From a virus: 47,862 nucleotides of DNA. This document shows positions 9,432 through 16,812 of the stretch, one piece after another. Within the stretch, counting starts at the first letter, position 1, and the number at the start of each line of letters is the position of its first letter. The stretch spans positions 1-47,862 of the IMG/VR virus record IMGVR_UViG_3300043464_001238. One strand, written 5' to 3'. Below the pieces are notes generated by a model. That model searched no databases and was not told where the DNA came from. It saw only the letters and a program-made list of their open reading frames with translations. The translations under genes were made by a program, and so were the position numbers.

Positions 9432-9557
9432 ATGGCCAAACCCAAGTCCAGCTCAGTCGTCAAGATTGAATCCCGCCCTAAAAAGACTCGTCAAGGACAG
9501 GGGCAACACTCACTTCCTAATCACGGACGCAAACAAACACGCGGCCAAGGTAAGTAA
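9432..9557 (+). CDS. Tiny basic protein, 41 aa
   Basis: ATG at 9432 to TAA at 9555, starting 18 nt after the previous gene. The product begins MAKPKSSSVVKIESRPKKTR and ends in RGQGK, a pattern I recall from small conserved proteins of cyanophages (SSVVK...KKTRQG...RGQG). It has no hydrophobic segment. Probably nucleic-acid or capsid associated, which is inference from its charge. Confidence 0.65.
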   Translation: MAKPKSSSVVKIESRPKKTRQGQGQHSLPNHGRKQTRGQGK

Positions 9558-9571
9558 ATTGTGTATGATTG

Positions 9572-9591
9572 GGAGTAACTAATGTTACTCC
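9572..9591 (+). promoter_or_regulatory. Hairpin abutting the lysozyme start codon
   Basis: GGAGTAAC, loop TAAT, GTTACTCC: a perfect 8-bp stem ending one nucleotide before ATG 9593. The only Shine-Dalgarno-like GGAG lies in its 5' arm. A TATGAT at 9564-9569 would place a transcription start inside that arm, so a locally started mRNA would lack the hairpin. This resembles the T4 lysozyme (gene e) control. Confidence 0.6.
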
Positions 9592-9592
9592 T

Positions 9593-10252
9593 ATGTCGGA
9601 TCTTTCCGCTGCGCTTAATCTGATCAGGAAATACGAAGGTTTTAACGAACAAGCTTTCGCAGATCCTCACACAGGGAAAGATCCGTACACCATTGGTTAC
9701 GGCACACAGTTTTACCCTGACGGTTCTCCTGTCAAACGTGGTCAACGTTGCAGTCCACAAAAAGCACTGGAGCTGTTATTCCACGAAACAAATATCATTG
9801 ACACCCAGCTGCTAAAGCAAAACCTGGGCCTTGATGACGGCATGCGTCAAGCCTTGATTTCTTTCATTCACTCCATCGGCTGGGAACCCTTCCTTTACAG
9901 CGCCATCATCGATTGCATTGAACACGAAGATTACTGCGGTGCCACGCGAGAAATGGGCCGGTGGATCTTCAATGCTGATCATCAAGTCGTTGGTAATCTC
10001 CTGGATCGACGCCGAGAAGAAATCAACTTGTTCCTCCAAGGAGTTGATGCAAATCCCTGGGCCTCTACCGAGGTATTGTTGACGGCATTCCGCAATTACA
10101 CCGCAGCACCTCATCAGGTGAAAGCAGTACGACGTTTGGAAGAACTCATGAGTCCATACATCCTGGCAGAGTTTGGAAATAACTTCCGGATTGATGAAAA
10201 CCCTTGGTTTGATTTTAACGACCAAGAAGCAGATCTTCTGTCCGCCAGCTAG
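9593..10252 (+). CDS. T4-type lysozyme (endolysin)
   Basis: A 219-residue muramidase of the phage lysozyme type (glycoside hydrolase family 24). IRKYEGF carries the catalytic Glu; DPYTIGYGTQFYPDG corresponds to the conserved TIGYG active-site loop with its Gly/Thr residues. It cleaves peptidoglycan at lysis and would need a holin or other route across the membrane, as no signal peptide is visible. ATG 9593 is chosen over TTG 9569 because the TTG form would translate through the hairpin. A second lysis enzyme is encoded at 20220. Confidence 0.85.
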   Translation: MSDLSAALNLIRKYEGFNEQAFADPHTGKDPYTIGYGTQFYPDGSPVKRGQRCSPQKALELLFHETNIIDTQLLKQNLGLDDGMRQALISFIHSIGWEPFLYSAIIDCIEHEDYCGATREMGRWIFNADHQVVGNLLDRRREEINLFLQGVDANPWASTEVLLTAFRNYTAAPHQVKAVRRLEELMSPYILAEFGNNFRIDENPWFDFNDQEADLLSAS

Positions 10253-10254
10253 CA

Positions 10255-10263
10255 TTAGAATAA
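10255..10263 (+). promoter_or_regulatory. Putative late promoter box
   Basis: TTAGAATAA, hexamer TAGAAT ending 15 nt before ATG 10277 (27 nt before the alternative ATG 10289). It would let the NblA-like gene be expressed apart from the lysozyme. Confidence 0.45.
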
Positions 10264-10276
10264 TTGCAACACGCAA

Positions 10277-10582
10277 ATGAAGGCTGGAATGGAGAGATCA
10301 GTCGAGCCCAGGGAATTTGAACTCCCGTTGGAATTGCAGTTCTCCATGCGCAAGGCAGAACTTGCAGCGCAAGAGATGACATGGGACGAATTGCTGTACG
10401 CACTTCTGAACCTCTACCACCAGCGGCTGATGGAGTGGTATGCCATCAAGGATATCCTCGCAGCAGAAAACATCTCGATTGACTTCGACATTCCCACCGA
10501 CTTGGAATTAGCAGAACTCGCCGCCGCTTGTATTGGCGACGACGAGGATGACGAAGACGAAGATGAGCTTCAACCGTTTTGA
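10277..10582 (+). CDS. NblA-like phycobilisome degradation protein
   Basis: Residues about 16-62 follow the NblA pattern: a start LPLELQFSMRKAELAAQEMT, then DELLYALLNLYHQ and a Lys-containing end helix. In NblA this is L-LEQEF-LR-----Q-MS-EQ---FL--LYRQ-M, a helix-turn-helix dimer that brings Clp protease to phycobilisomes. The protein is longer than the usual ~60 residues: a 15-residue N-terminal extension and a C-terminal tail of about 14 Asp/Glu residues. nblA genes are known in Microcystis and Planktothrix phages. An alternative start is ATG 10289. The match is by eye; a generic coiled helical protein is the alternative. Confidence 0.6.
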   Translation: MKAGMERSVEPREFELPLELQFSMRKAELAAQEMTWDELLYALLNLYHQRLMEWYAIKDILAAENISIDFDIPTDLELAELAAACIGDDEDDEDEDELQPF

Positions 10583-11061
10583 GCTTCGTCCAAATCAATA
10601 AGGCGGTTGAGGTACCACTGTGCCTTCTTCAGTGATTCTGTCCCGCCTTTATGCTTCTCACGCCAGATATACTTCATGCAGTTGCCCTTGCAGTAACCAC
10701 GGAATTCTTCGGTGGTTAAAGCTGCCTCAATGGCTTCAATTGTTTCGATGCCCCCATCGGTGTAATGAGAAGGATGGTTAACCACATCCTCCTGGAGCAC
10801 CGGAGCCTTTTCTTTCGTTAGCCAGGGCACAGGACAAATACCGTCCTTGCAGCCAGAATCGTCTGTTACCGGCTCAAACCACGACGTTTGCGTGACTGCT
10901 CCAGCATCTCCTCGCTGGGTCCCTCCAGGTCCAGCACTAACGCCCTGGGTTTCGGTGATGCGCCCATCTGCAGGCCCTCCTCCATTGACGGAATATACCC
11001 CGTCGTTCCAGGCCGTTGCCCCTCGAGATTCAGTGGATTCCTTTCCCGCCCCTGTTGACAT
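10570..11061 (-). CDS. DUF3310-type protein (start uncertain)
   Basis: The C-terminal half contains the DUF3310 signature: NHPSHYTDGGIETIEAIEA, then YCKGNCMKYIWREKHKGG and KAQWYLNRLID. This phage family is of unknown function and sometimes labelled nucleotide-kinase-like. The only in-frame ATG is at 11061, but the first ~65 codons overlap another, better-looking minus-strand gene and have a Gly/Thr-rich composition typical of an off-frame shadow. Translation probably begins at a downstream GTG or TTG at or below about 10866, for instance the GTG preceding VNHPSH with AGGAGG just upstream. Its 3' end overlaps the NblA-like gene tail to tail by 13 nt. Confidence 0.75.
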   Translation of the reverse strand: MSTGAGKESTESRGATAWNDGVYSVNGGGPADGRITETQGVSAGPGGTQRGDAGAVTQTSWFEPVTDDSGCKDGICPVPWLTKEKAPVLQEDVVNHPSHYTDGGIETIEAIEAALTTEEFRGYCKGNCMKYIWREKHKGGTESLKKAQWYLNRLIDLDEAQNG

Positions 11062-11207
11062 GCGACCAAGCCTCGGTTGTACATATCCATTAATGGTACA
11101 TCATTCGCTTCATTGTCGAGCGGTGCACCAAAATCTTCTTCGCTGAGGCAGCGGCACTTTACTTCGTCTTGAATGAAGCTATCTAAGAAACCTGCGACGC
11201 CATGCAT
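10866..11207 (-). CDS. Conserved-looking phage protein, 113 aa
   Basis: Starts at ATG 11207 and ends at 10866. Charged, with KPRALVLDLEGPSEEMLEQS and a basic end RKRRGLSR; contains NRGLVACQQGRERNP. Sequence character (balanced charges, no low complexity) makes it likelier to be real than the overlapping extension of the DUF3310 frame. No known domain recognised. It is divergent from the plus-strand gene at 11249. Confidence 0.6.
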   Translation of the reverse strand: MHGVAGFLDSFIQDEVKCRCLSEEDFGAPLDNEANDVPLMDMYNRGLVACQQGRERNPLNLEGQRPGTTGYIPSMEEGLQMGASPKPRALVLDLEGPSEEMLEQSRKRRGLSR

Positions 11208-11248
11208 GGCGAATACCCTGGTTGATTTATTGCTTCTACAATGATACT

Positions 11249-11620
11249 ATGGCAAAATTCTTTGACCCCAATTACGATCCAACGGCTGACGCTGGTACGT
11301 CAGGGGCTGAGGTTACTGACCTTAATCCTGAACAGGCGTACGATACAGATTTACGTCGTTTCCCGTCAGAAGAAAGACAAGCTGTTGAATCGTTAAACGA
11401 TAATCAAGACCGCGTTGGTAAGTTCTTTAGGGCAGCCAAAACCGCTGGGGCATACCGACAAAGAGCAGGTATTGCTGAACCGACCATCCGAGGTAAAACC
11501 CCAAGAACAGAAGCAACAATGGACGGTGTTGCACTGCCAAGTATGGGGGACACAATCGGACGAGCCGGAAGTACCGGCTACGCCCGTAAACCTGGATCAA
11601 GCTTTGGTAAGCAATACTAA
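11249..11620 (+). CDS. Hypothetical protein, 123 aa
   Basis: Begins MAKFFDPNYDPTADAG at ATG 11249; an in-frame TTG/ATT extension upstream is not supported. Acidic N-terminal half, basic Gly/Ser/Arg-rich C-terminus. A TACAAT lies only 6 nt upstream, so either the mRNA is leaderless or this is chance. It overlaps the convergent dCTP deaminase gene by 4 nt. Function unknown; possibly a small virion protein. Confidence 0.65.
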   Translation: MAKFFDPNYDPTADAGTSGAEVTDLNPEQAYDTDLRRFPSEERQAVESLNDNQDRVGKFFRAAKTAGAYRQRAGIAEPTIRGKTPRTEATMDGVALPSMGDTIGRAGSTGYARKPGSSFGKQY

Positions 11621-12204
11621 ACCTGGGAGAACACAACGTTCTTTGGTTGGTCTTGATACTTACCTTTCCGGTCCTGGTAAGTAACTTCACAATGGCTACC
11701 AGTGTGGAACAACAGCTGAGTAATTCCCTCGTTCGCATAAATGCGATTGAACAAACCAGTGCAGTTACTGATTTCAAGCGTAAGGTAACCCTCCCATCCT
11801 GCTTCGGCAGGCGTGATGTTTACCATAATCCCTGACCGCGCATACGTAGATTTACCAACAGCTACAACACTAATGTTGCTAGGGAGCCTCAGACGTTCAT
11901 GCGCTACGCCAAGGCAATAGCCGTACGGCGGCAGCAAGAAGTATTGGCCACGTTCGTCTTCCCGCAGATCCGCTGGCTTCAAAATATCGGGATCAAAATT
12001 CTTGGGGTCACAATCCCCGGCTTGTACACGGCCAAAAATCAGGCACTGACTAGGTGATAAGCGAATGTCATATCCGTACGAACTGAGGCCGTAACTGAGA
12101 AGTTTCCGTCCATTCTCCTTGCTTACCAAATGATCCACAAATGGATCAATCATCCCATGTTCAAGGGCCTGCTCACGAATTTCCCAGTCGGCAAGGATGC
12201 TCAT
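11617..12204 (-). CDS. dcd: dCTP deaminase
   Basis: A 195-residue member of the dCTP deaminase/dUTPase trimer family. LLSYGLSSYGYDIRL is the N-terminal signature, VGKSTYARSGIMVNITPAEAGWEGYLTLEISN carries the nucleotide-binding Ser/Arg and the catalytic Glu region, and YANEGITQLLF is the C-terminal strand. It converts dCTP to dUTP, feeding thymidylate synthesis for phage DNA. Length matches the bacterial enzyme. Upstream is an A/G-rich leader with CTCTAGAGTG, possibly a promoter. Confidence 0.9.
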   Translation of the reverse strand: MSILADWEIREQALEHGMIDPFVDHLVSKENGRKLLSYGLSSYGYDIRLSPSQCLIFGRVQAGDCDPKNFDPDILKPADLREDERGQYFLLPPYGYCLGVAHERLRLPSNISVVAVGKSTYARSGIMVNITPAEAGWEGYLTLEISNCTGLFNRIYANEGITQLLFHTGSHCEVTYQDRKGKYQDQPKNVVFSQV

Positions 12205-12236
12205 AATTCCTTTTAATCCTTTTCACTCTAGAGAAA

Positions 12237-12824
12237 TTAACAGAGAATGTGCCCCCTTGGTTCGTAAATATCCTTAAAACGTTCGATTGCTTTCCCCGTA
12301 TCTTCCATGGGAGGCAGGTACACCAATAGTGAGGTGCACGTTTTATGCACGCCAACACCTGTGCTCTTGCGAACTGTTAACGTTGGTGGCGTCCGCAAGA
12401 TGCAGATGGGAAAATCAAAGATCTTAAACTCGTAACGAATCATGTCCGGGCAGTTGGTAAAGTACAAGCCCTGACTTACTTCTCTTGCTAACCAGCTGCG
12501 GTACAGCTTTCGGAACCACACCGCATGTGACGATGTCAAAGTTGGAGAAGAAGACCGTGTCATCTTCCAGCGTTCATTCTTCTTGTCCCAGAAGTATGCG
12601 CCACTGGGAGGAAAGACGTAAACCTTGCCGTACCACGTTTGGCAGTTCAATCCATCGTCAGATGGAGTGAAATACTTCTTGGCATCGACGTATTCATTTG
12701 CAAAATCTGAGCTGGCAACATCAAGATCAATACCCTCCATCAGGGCGTGCGCTGCTGAAACCAGGTCAGAACTTGTGATTAACTCACGATCTTCTGCGTG
12801 AGCCTTGATGTTTTCAATTGCCAT
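12237..12824 (-). CDS. Dam-like DNA N6-adenine methyltransferase family protein
   Basis: A 195-residue protein with DVASSDFANEYVDAKKYFTP and WYGKVYVFPPSGAYFWDKK, which resembles the N-terminal part of the phage DNA N6-adenine methyltransferase family (PF05869 type: DPA...YFT-DDGL-W-G-V--NPPYG). The usual DPPY/NPPY catalytic tetrapeptide appears here as VFPPSG, so activity is doubtful. A second conserved block is FTNCPDMIRYEFKIFDFPIC. Related proteins are common in cyanophages. It is coupled to the next upstream gene by a TGATG overlap. Family by eye, moderate certainty. Confidence 0.5.
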   Translation of the reverse strand: MAIENIKAHAEDRELITSSDLVSAAHALMEGIDLDVASSDFANEYVDAKKYFTPSDDGLNCQTWYGKVYVFPPSGAYFWDKKNERWKMTRSSSPTLTSSHAVWFRKLYRSWLAREVSQGLYFTNCPDMIRYEFKIFDFPICILRTPPTLTVRKSTGVGVHKTCTSLLVYLPPMEDTGKAIERFKDIYEPRGHILC

Positions 12825-13210
12825 CAGTCTTCCGATACTTTGTTGTAGTCGATTTCCAAGTAACGCATGCCCGCTGCATCATTGATGATGTAACCAGCTT
12901 TTTCCGTTGGATTAATTTTCTGTGCAGCACTGAGGATACGCCTGAATGTCTCAGCTAAATCCCCATCATTACCGCGTTCACACTCCTCTTGCGCTGAGTG
13001 CATCTCCTTTAGCGTCATGAAGAACATCGAACGGTCGGAATTGTCAGGTTGAAACACCATCACCCCTGGACCTTCATGCTCCCACATTTTGCAATAATGC
13101 TGCCCCATGTCACCAAGGATCAACTTGATAGTGGCATCAAGCATCTTGGCTTTCGTTTGATCAAGCTCAGGACCGATCACCGATGCGATCAACTTTTCAC
13201 GACGGCTCAT
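12824..13210 (-). CDS. Hypothetical protein, 128 aa
   Basis: Lies in a tight minus-strand unit (TGATG overlap downstream, 14-nt overlap with the upstream gene). Mixed helical protein with single Cys residues and MFFMTLKEMHSAQEECERGN in the middle; no recognised family. Its neighbours (HTH protein, Dam-like protein, dCTP deaminase) suggest an early or DNA-metabolism role. Confidence 0.65.
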   Translation of the reverse strand: MSRREKLIASVIGPELDQTKAKMLDATIKLILGDMGQHYCKMWEHEGPGVMVFQPDNSDRSMFFMTLKEMHSAQEECERGNDGDLAETFRRILSAAQKINPTEKAGYIINDAAGMRYLEIDYNKVSED

Positions 13211-13664
13211 TTTTGATCAACCCCTGCTTGATTAATGCTTCCAGTAGTTTATTGGTTGGTTTGTACAAGACAACCATCTTGCCCAGGATACCGCGTTTTT
13301 TTACGAGGCGTCCAGTATCGTCCTTCAGTTTTTCAAATTCTCCTGAACGGATCAGATATTCTGCCACACAACGTAGCCGTCGTTTAAGTGGCAATTCGGC
13401 TTGCGGGAATTTGCCGCAGATTGTATCAGGTGTTAAGTCCTGGAACGCAAGACGCAAACGATTGGCAAGTGTCATACCAAAGTTCGCATCCTCTTCTTCA
13501 TAATTTTTTAAGTTTTCCAGGTATCTTTGCAGGCACCCGTCATCGAAAGATCCTTCGGGTGGCAAGAACATTTCCACTTGATCCGCAAGTGATGCTGGCA
13601 ATACTTCCCTGTAATTGACCAGGGTTACAACCTCAGTTTCAATCCCGTGAAATCTGTGCGGCAT
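13197..13664 (-). CDS. Hypothetical, possibly winged-helix, protein, 155 aa
   Basis: The C-terminal half (RRLRCVAEYLIRSGEF ... LVKKRGILGKMVVLYKP) has the helix-helix-beta-wing look of a winged-helix DNA-binding domain; this is inference. It overlaps both neighbours by a few nucleotides in the same operon. Not recognised as a named family. Confidence 0.65.
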   Translation of the reverse strand: MPHRFHGIETEVVTLVNYREVLPASLADQVEMFLPPEGSFDDGCLQRYLENLKNYEEEDANFGMTLANRLRLAFQDLTPDTICGKFPQAELPLKRRLRCVAEYLIRSGEFEKLKDDTGRLVKKRGILGKMVVLYKPTNKLLEALIKQGLIKNEPS

Positions 13665-14089
13665 TATACGAGACGATCGGGGTTAGTTGTTTTATATTTG
13701 GTCGACCGTGCACCGGTGTTGCCAATAAAATCCCAGAGATCACTTTGGCGATTCTTGCAGAATGCGTGAATCATCTGGTTCCATGGGATACGAATAACCG
13801 CTTTGCGATTGGGATCTGGCGAAATATTGACGTAGTGAACACCTTCTACCCAACCCTTGTCAGGAGTCTTACGTCCAATAGAAATCCAATTTCTGATCGT
13901 TTGATCGGATACGCCCAACCGCTTGGCACACTCCTCAGTTGATACGTATTCATCTGCGTAAATCTGGGGATTCAAGATATTTGTTTCATCTTCTCCGTAA
14001 CGACTGTGCCACATTGACGAAAGGATGTTGCGAATACCCTTGAGTTCGGTGGCAATATCCTCCAAACCTTTTCGTAAGCCGTAGTTCAT
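13664..14089 (-). CDS. Helix-turn-helix DNA-binding protein
   Basis: A 141-residue protein. VSTEECAKRLGVSDQTIRNWISIGR (about residues 49-73) is a MerR/excisionase-type helix-turn-helix, followed by YVNISPDPNRKAVIRIPW as the wing. The N-terminal 45 residues form a helical extension. It is the first gene of the minus-strand unit 14089-11617 and divergent from the gene at 14141, so it may regulate its own promoter region. Confidence 0.7.
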   Translation of the reverse strand: MNYGLRKGLEDIATELKGIRNILSSMWHSRYGEDETNILNPQIYADEYVSTEECAKRLGVSDQTIRNWISIGRKTPDKGWVEGVHYVNISPDPNRKAVIRIPWNQMIHAFCKNRQSDLWDFIGNTGARSTKYKTTNPDRLV

Positions 14090-14140
14090 AGCGACAAATC
14101 CTCTCTATAGATGCTAGTGTGTGTGAAAAGGTTTTGCATC

Positions 14141-14452
14141 ATGGAAGAACAAATTCCCCCTAGTCAGTTTCCGGGTCAGCCCACTGGTCAGGACTATTTC
14201 ATGAATGAGATCAGCCCTGAAAATCTTGCAGCAATGAAAGCAAGAGCAAAAGAACTAGCCATCCAACAAGCCTTGGCCCAGCAAGCGAGCTTTCAACAGC
14301 AACCGCCGCAGGTGATGTATGTTCGGCGCAACCTTACCGTTGCAGAATTACTGGTTGTATTCCTCATTTCCTGTGGAATTGTAACAGGAATCCAATTTGT
14401 TTGGCACGGTGTTTCCAACCTGCTGCCCAGGATTGAGGTAAGGGTTAAGTGA
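14141..14452 (+). CDS. Small membrane protein, 103 aa
   Basis: Begins MEEQIPPSQFPGQPTGQDYF. Residues about 67-87 (VAELLVVFLISCGIVTGIQF) form one transmembrane helix, with a basic segment just before it and a short tail ending RIEVRVK. The N-terminal half is soluble, helical and Ala/Gln-rich. ATG 14141 is preferred over an upstream frame opening at 14111. A holin-like or virion membrane-interaction role is possible but not shown. Confidence 0.7.
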   Translation: MEEQIPPSQFPGQPTGQDYFMNEISPENLAAMKARAKELAIQQALAQQASFQQQPPQVMYVRRNLTVAELLVVFLISCGIVTGIQFVWHGVSNLLPRIEVRVK

Positions 14453-14463
14453 GCAAAGAGAAC

Positions 14464-14491
14464 TATAATTAGGTATAATACTGCGCAGTAT
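14464..14491 (+). promoter_or_regulatory. TATAAT boxes and 14-bp palindrome before fibre gene
   Basis: Two -10-like hexamers (TATAAT at 14464 and 14474) are followed by the perfect palindrome ATACTGCGCAGTAT at 14478-14491, seven nucleotides before the GTG start at 14498. The palindrome could be an operator or a short hairpin limiting initiation. Confidence 0.5.
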
Positions 14492-14497
14492 AAGTAG

Positions 14498-16774
14498 GTG
14501 GCCACCAATAGAAGGATCAGCGAGTTTCCGTCGATTGACGGCACCGCGATTGTTGATGAAGACCTCATGACGCTGGTCCACGTTTTTGAAGTGGACCCGG
14601 TACTGCGCAACAAAAAAATTACCTTCAGTCAATTCCGTACTTACCTAGATCAATACTATGCAAACGTCACTGGCGAAACAATCAGTGGCAATGTTGTAAT
14701 TCAAGGTGGTTTAACCGTTAGTGGTACAACAACCCTGAGCACAGTAACAAGCTCAGGCCTTGGAACATTTAGCGGTGTTATCGTCCAGAACAATTTAAAT
14801 GTCAGCGGCACTACCAGTGGAACAACCTTCACTGGCTCCATGGCAAACTTTGTGTCCGGACGATTTACGGACAGAGTATCTGGCGCCACTATCACCGGCA
14901 ATAACATCCAAGCAACCACAGGTAACTATCAGTCTCTTACTGGTGTGACCGGTGTTTTTACAACCAGTCTCTCTGGTGCGACAATTACCGGCAACGTTGG
15001 TCAATTTACCACGGTCTCAGGCCAATCAATTTCTGGTGCAAACATCACCGGTGTTTCTGGCGTATTCACCACCCAGTTATCCGGCGCCACAATCACGGGC
15101 AATACCATTCAAGCGACAACTGTCACCGGCATTACCGCTAACGTCACCACAGGAAACTTTCAAACACTCACGACTGCCACTGGAATCATCCAGTCGACAC
15201 TTACAGTCACTGGCGTCAGTACGTTTGTCAGCTCAGGTCTTTTCCAGGGCAACGTCAATGTCACTGGTACTCTCAGCGGCAACACAATTACTGGTGCAAC
15301 GGGCGTCTTTACATCTGTAACAGGTGTATCCGGTGTTTGTACAACACAGTTATCGGGTGCCACGATTACCGGAAATGTGGGGCAATATACGTCGCTTACT
15401 GGTGTTACTGGTGTATTCACAACGTCTGTTTCTGGTGCCACCGTTACAGGCAACACGGGACAATTTACGACCGCAAATGCTGTCACAGGAAACTTTACGT
15501 CACTTACTGGTGTAACCACAACTGGTACCCTGGCTCGATTTACAACTGTTACTGGCATCAGCGGCGCATTTACATCGTTAACAGGACAAACAATCACAGG
15601 TGTTAGTGGTGCATTTACATCGCTGACCGGCGTAACAGGCGTCTTTACTGCATCGTTATCAGGCGCAACCGTAACCGGTACCACGGCTCAATTCACGACC
15701 GTCACTGGCGTCAGTGGAGCATTTACGGTTCTTACTGGTGTGACCATAACCGGCACAACGGCTAACTTTGCATCAGGCGTATTCACAACACAGCTTTCAG
15801 GTACGACCGTCACTGGTACAACCGCCAACTTCACAAGTGGTATTTTCCAGAACTTAACGGCAACCAACCAAACGTTTGGCGGCAACCTTACATTCTCTGG
15901 TAATACAACAACACTGGGATCCGGCTTTATTGTTTCCGGTCTTAGTGTCACTGGAACAATTAGTGGCATCACTGTTACCGGCACTGCAGGTCAATTCACA
16001 ACTGCAACTGCTGTCACTGGTAGCTTCACGTCATTAACTGGTACAACCACGACAGGTACTACTGCCAACTTTGCATCTGGCGTATTCACGACCGTAGTCT
16101 CTGGTGCGACGGTTACTGGTAATACCGTTAACGCAACCACTGGTAACTACCAATCAATCACAGGTGTCACTGGCGTATTCACTACGTTATTGTCTGGTGC
16201 TACCGTAACCGGCACAACGATCCAAGGCACAACAATCACTGGTGTAAGCGGTGCATTTACTGTTGTTACTGGTGTAACTGTCACGGGTACAACCGCTAAC
16301 TTTGCCAGTGGCGTATTCACCACACGAGTCTCTGGCACAACCGTAACCGGTAATACGGGTCAATTCACAACTGTCACGGGTATCAGCGGTGCATTTACTG
16401 TTGTAACAGGCGTAACCGTTACCGGCACTACGGCTAACTTTGCATCTGGTGTATTTACCACCGTCGTTTCGGGTACAACCGTTACTGGAGCAACAGCTAA
16501 TTTTACAACTGCAAATGCTGTCAGCGGTAACTTCACATCGCTAACCGGTACAACAACCACTGGTACTACCGCCAACTTTGTCAACGGTAACTTCAGTACA
16601 CAAGTTTCTGGCGCCACAGTGACCGGTGCTACGGGTGCATTCACCAATATCACCGGTAGTATTCTTCGGGTTACAACTCCCTCTGGCGCAACACCAGCCA
16701 TTGTTTGCTCCGGTGTTGTTTCCGGTAGTGCATCTGGTTTTGTAATTCAAGGACCATTAATCATCCTTCCTTAA
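14498..16774 (+). CDS. Repeat-rich tail fibre, 758 aa
   Basis: GTG start. Residues 1-55 (MATNRRISEFPSIDG...) form a distinct N-terminal attachment domain of a type common in cyanophage fibres. Nearly all the rest is imperfect ~15-20 residue repeats of the form GVFTTxLSGATVTGNTxQFTT, rich in Thr, Gly, Ser and Val, as in triple beta-helical shafts. There is no C-terminal chaperone domain; the last ~30 residues (TPSGATPAIVCSGVVSGS) differ from the shaft. It likely forms the shaft of a tail fibre and shares repeats with the next gene. Confidence 0.8.
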   Translation: MATNRRISEFPSIDGTAIVDEDLMTLVHVFEVDPVLRNKKITFSQFRTYLDQYYANVTGETISGNVVIQGGLTVSGTTTLSTVTSSGLGTFSGVIVQNNLNVSGTTSGTTFTGSMANFVSGRFTDRVSGATITGNNIQATTGNYQSLTGVTGVFTTSLSGATITGNVGQFTTVSGQSISGANITGVSGVFTTQLSGATITGNTIQATTVTGITANVTTGNFQTLTTATGIIQSTLTVTGVSTFVSSGLFQGNVNVTGTLSGNTITGATGVFTSVTGVSGVCTTQLSGATITGNVGQYTSLTGVTGVFTTSVSGATVTGNTGQFTTANAVTGNFTSLTGVTTTGTLARFTTVTGISGAFTSLTGQTITGVSGAFTSLTGVTGVFTASLSGATVTGTTAQFTTVTGVSGAFTVLTGVTITGTTANFASGVFTTQLSGTTVTGTTANFTSGIFQNLTATNQTFGGNLTFSGNTTTLGSGFIVSGLSVTGTISGITVTGTAGQFTTATAVTGSFTSLTGTTTTGTTANFASGVFTTVVSGATVTGNTVNATTGNYQSITGVTGVFTTLLSGATVTGTTIQGTTITGVSGAFTVVTGVTVTGTTANFASGVFTTRVSGTTVTGNTGQFTTVTGISGAFTVVTGVTVTGTTANFASGVFTTVVSGTTVTGATANFTTANAVSGNFTSLTGTTTTGTTANFVNGNFSTQVSGATVTGATGAFTNITGSILRVTTPSGATPAIVCSGVVSGSASGFVIQGPLIILP
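14650..16640 (+). repeat. Beta-helix shaft repeat tract
   Basis: Tandem degenerate repeats of about 50-60 nt encode the shaft. Near-identical phrases such as TGTTANFASGVFTT recur several times and again in the following gene near 16975, giving substrates for recombination. Confidence 0.7.
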
Positions 16775-16783
16775 TTTTTTGGC

Positions 16784-16793
16784 TTAAAATAGG
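16784..16793 (+). promoter_or_regulatory. Putative late promoter box
   Basis: TTAAAATAGG, hexamer TAAAAT ending 22 nt before ATG 16813, followed by an A/G-rich leader. Confidence 0.5.
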
Positions 16794-16812
16794 TAAAAAC
16801 AGGTAAGCAACA

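Noticed and set aside
14650-16640. Regularly repeated DNA that could suggest a CRISPR array
   Set aside because: The repeats are degenerate, contiguous, in frame and encode a fibre shaft; there are no unique spacers.
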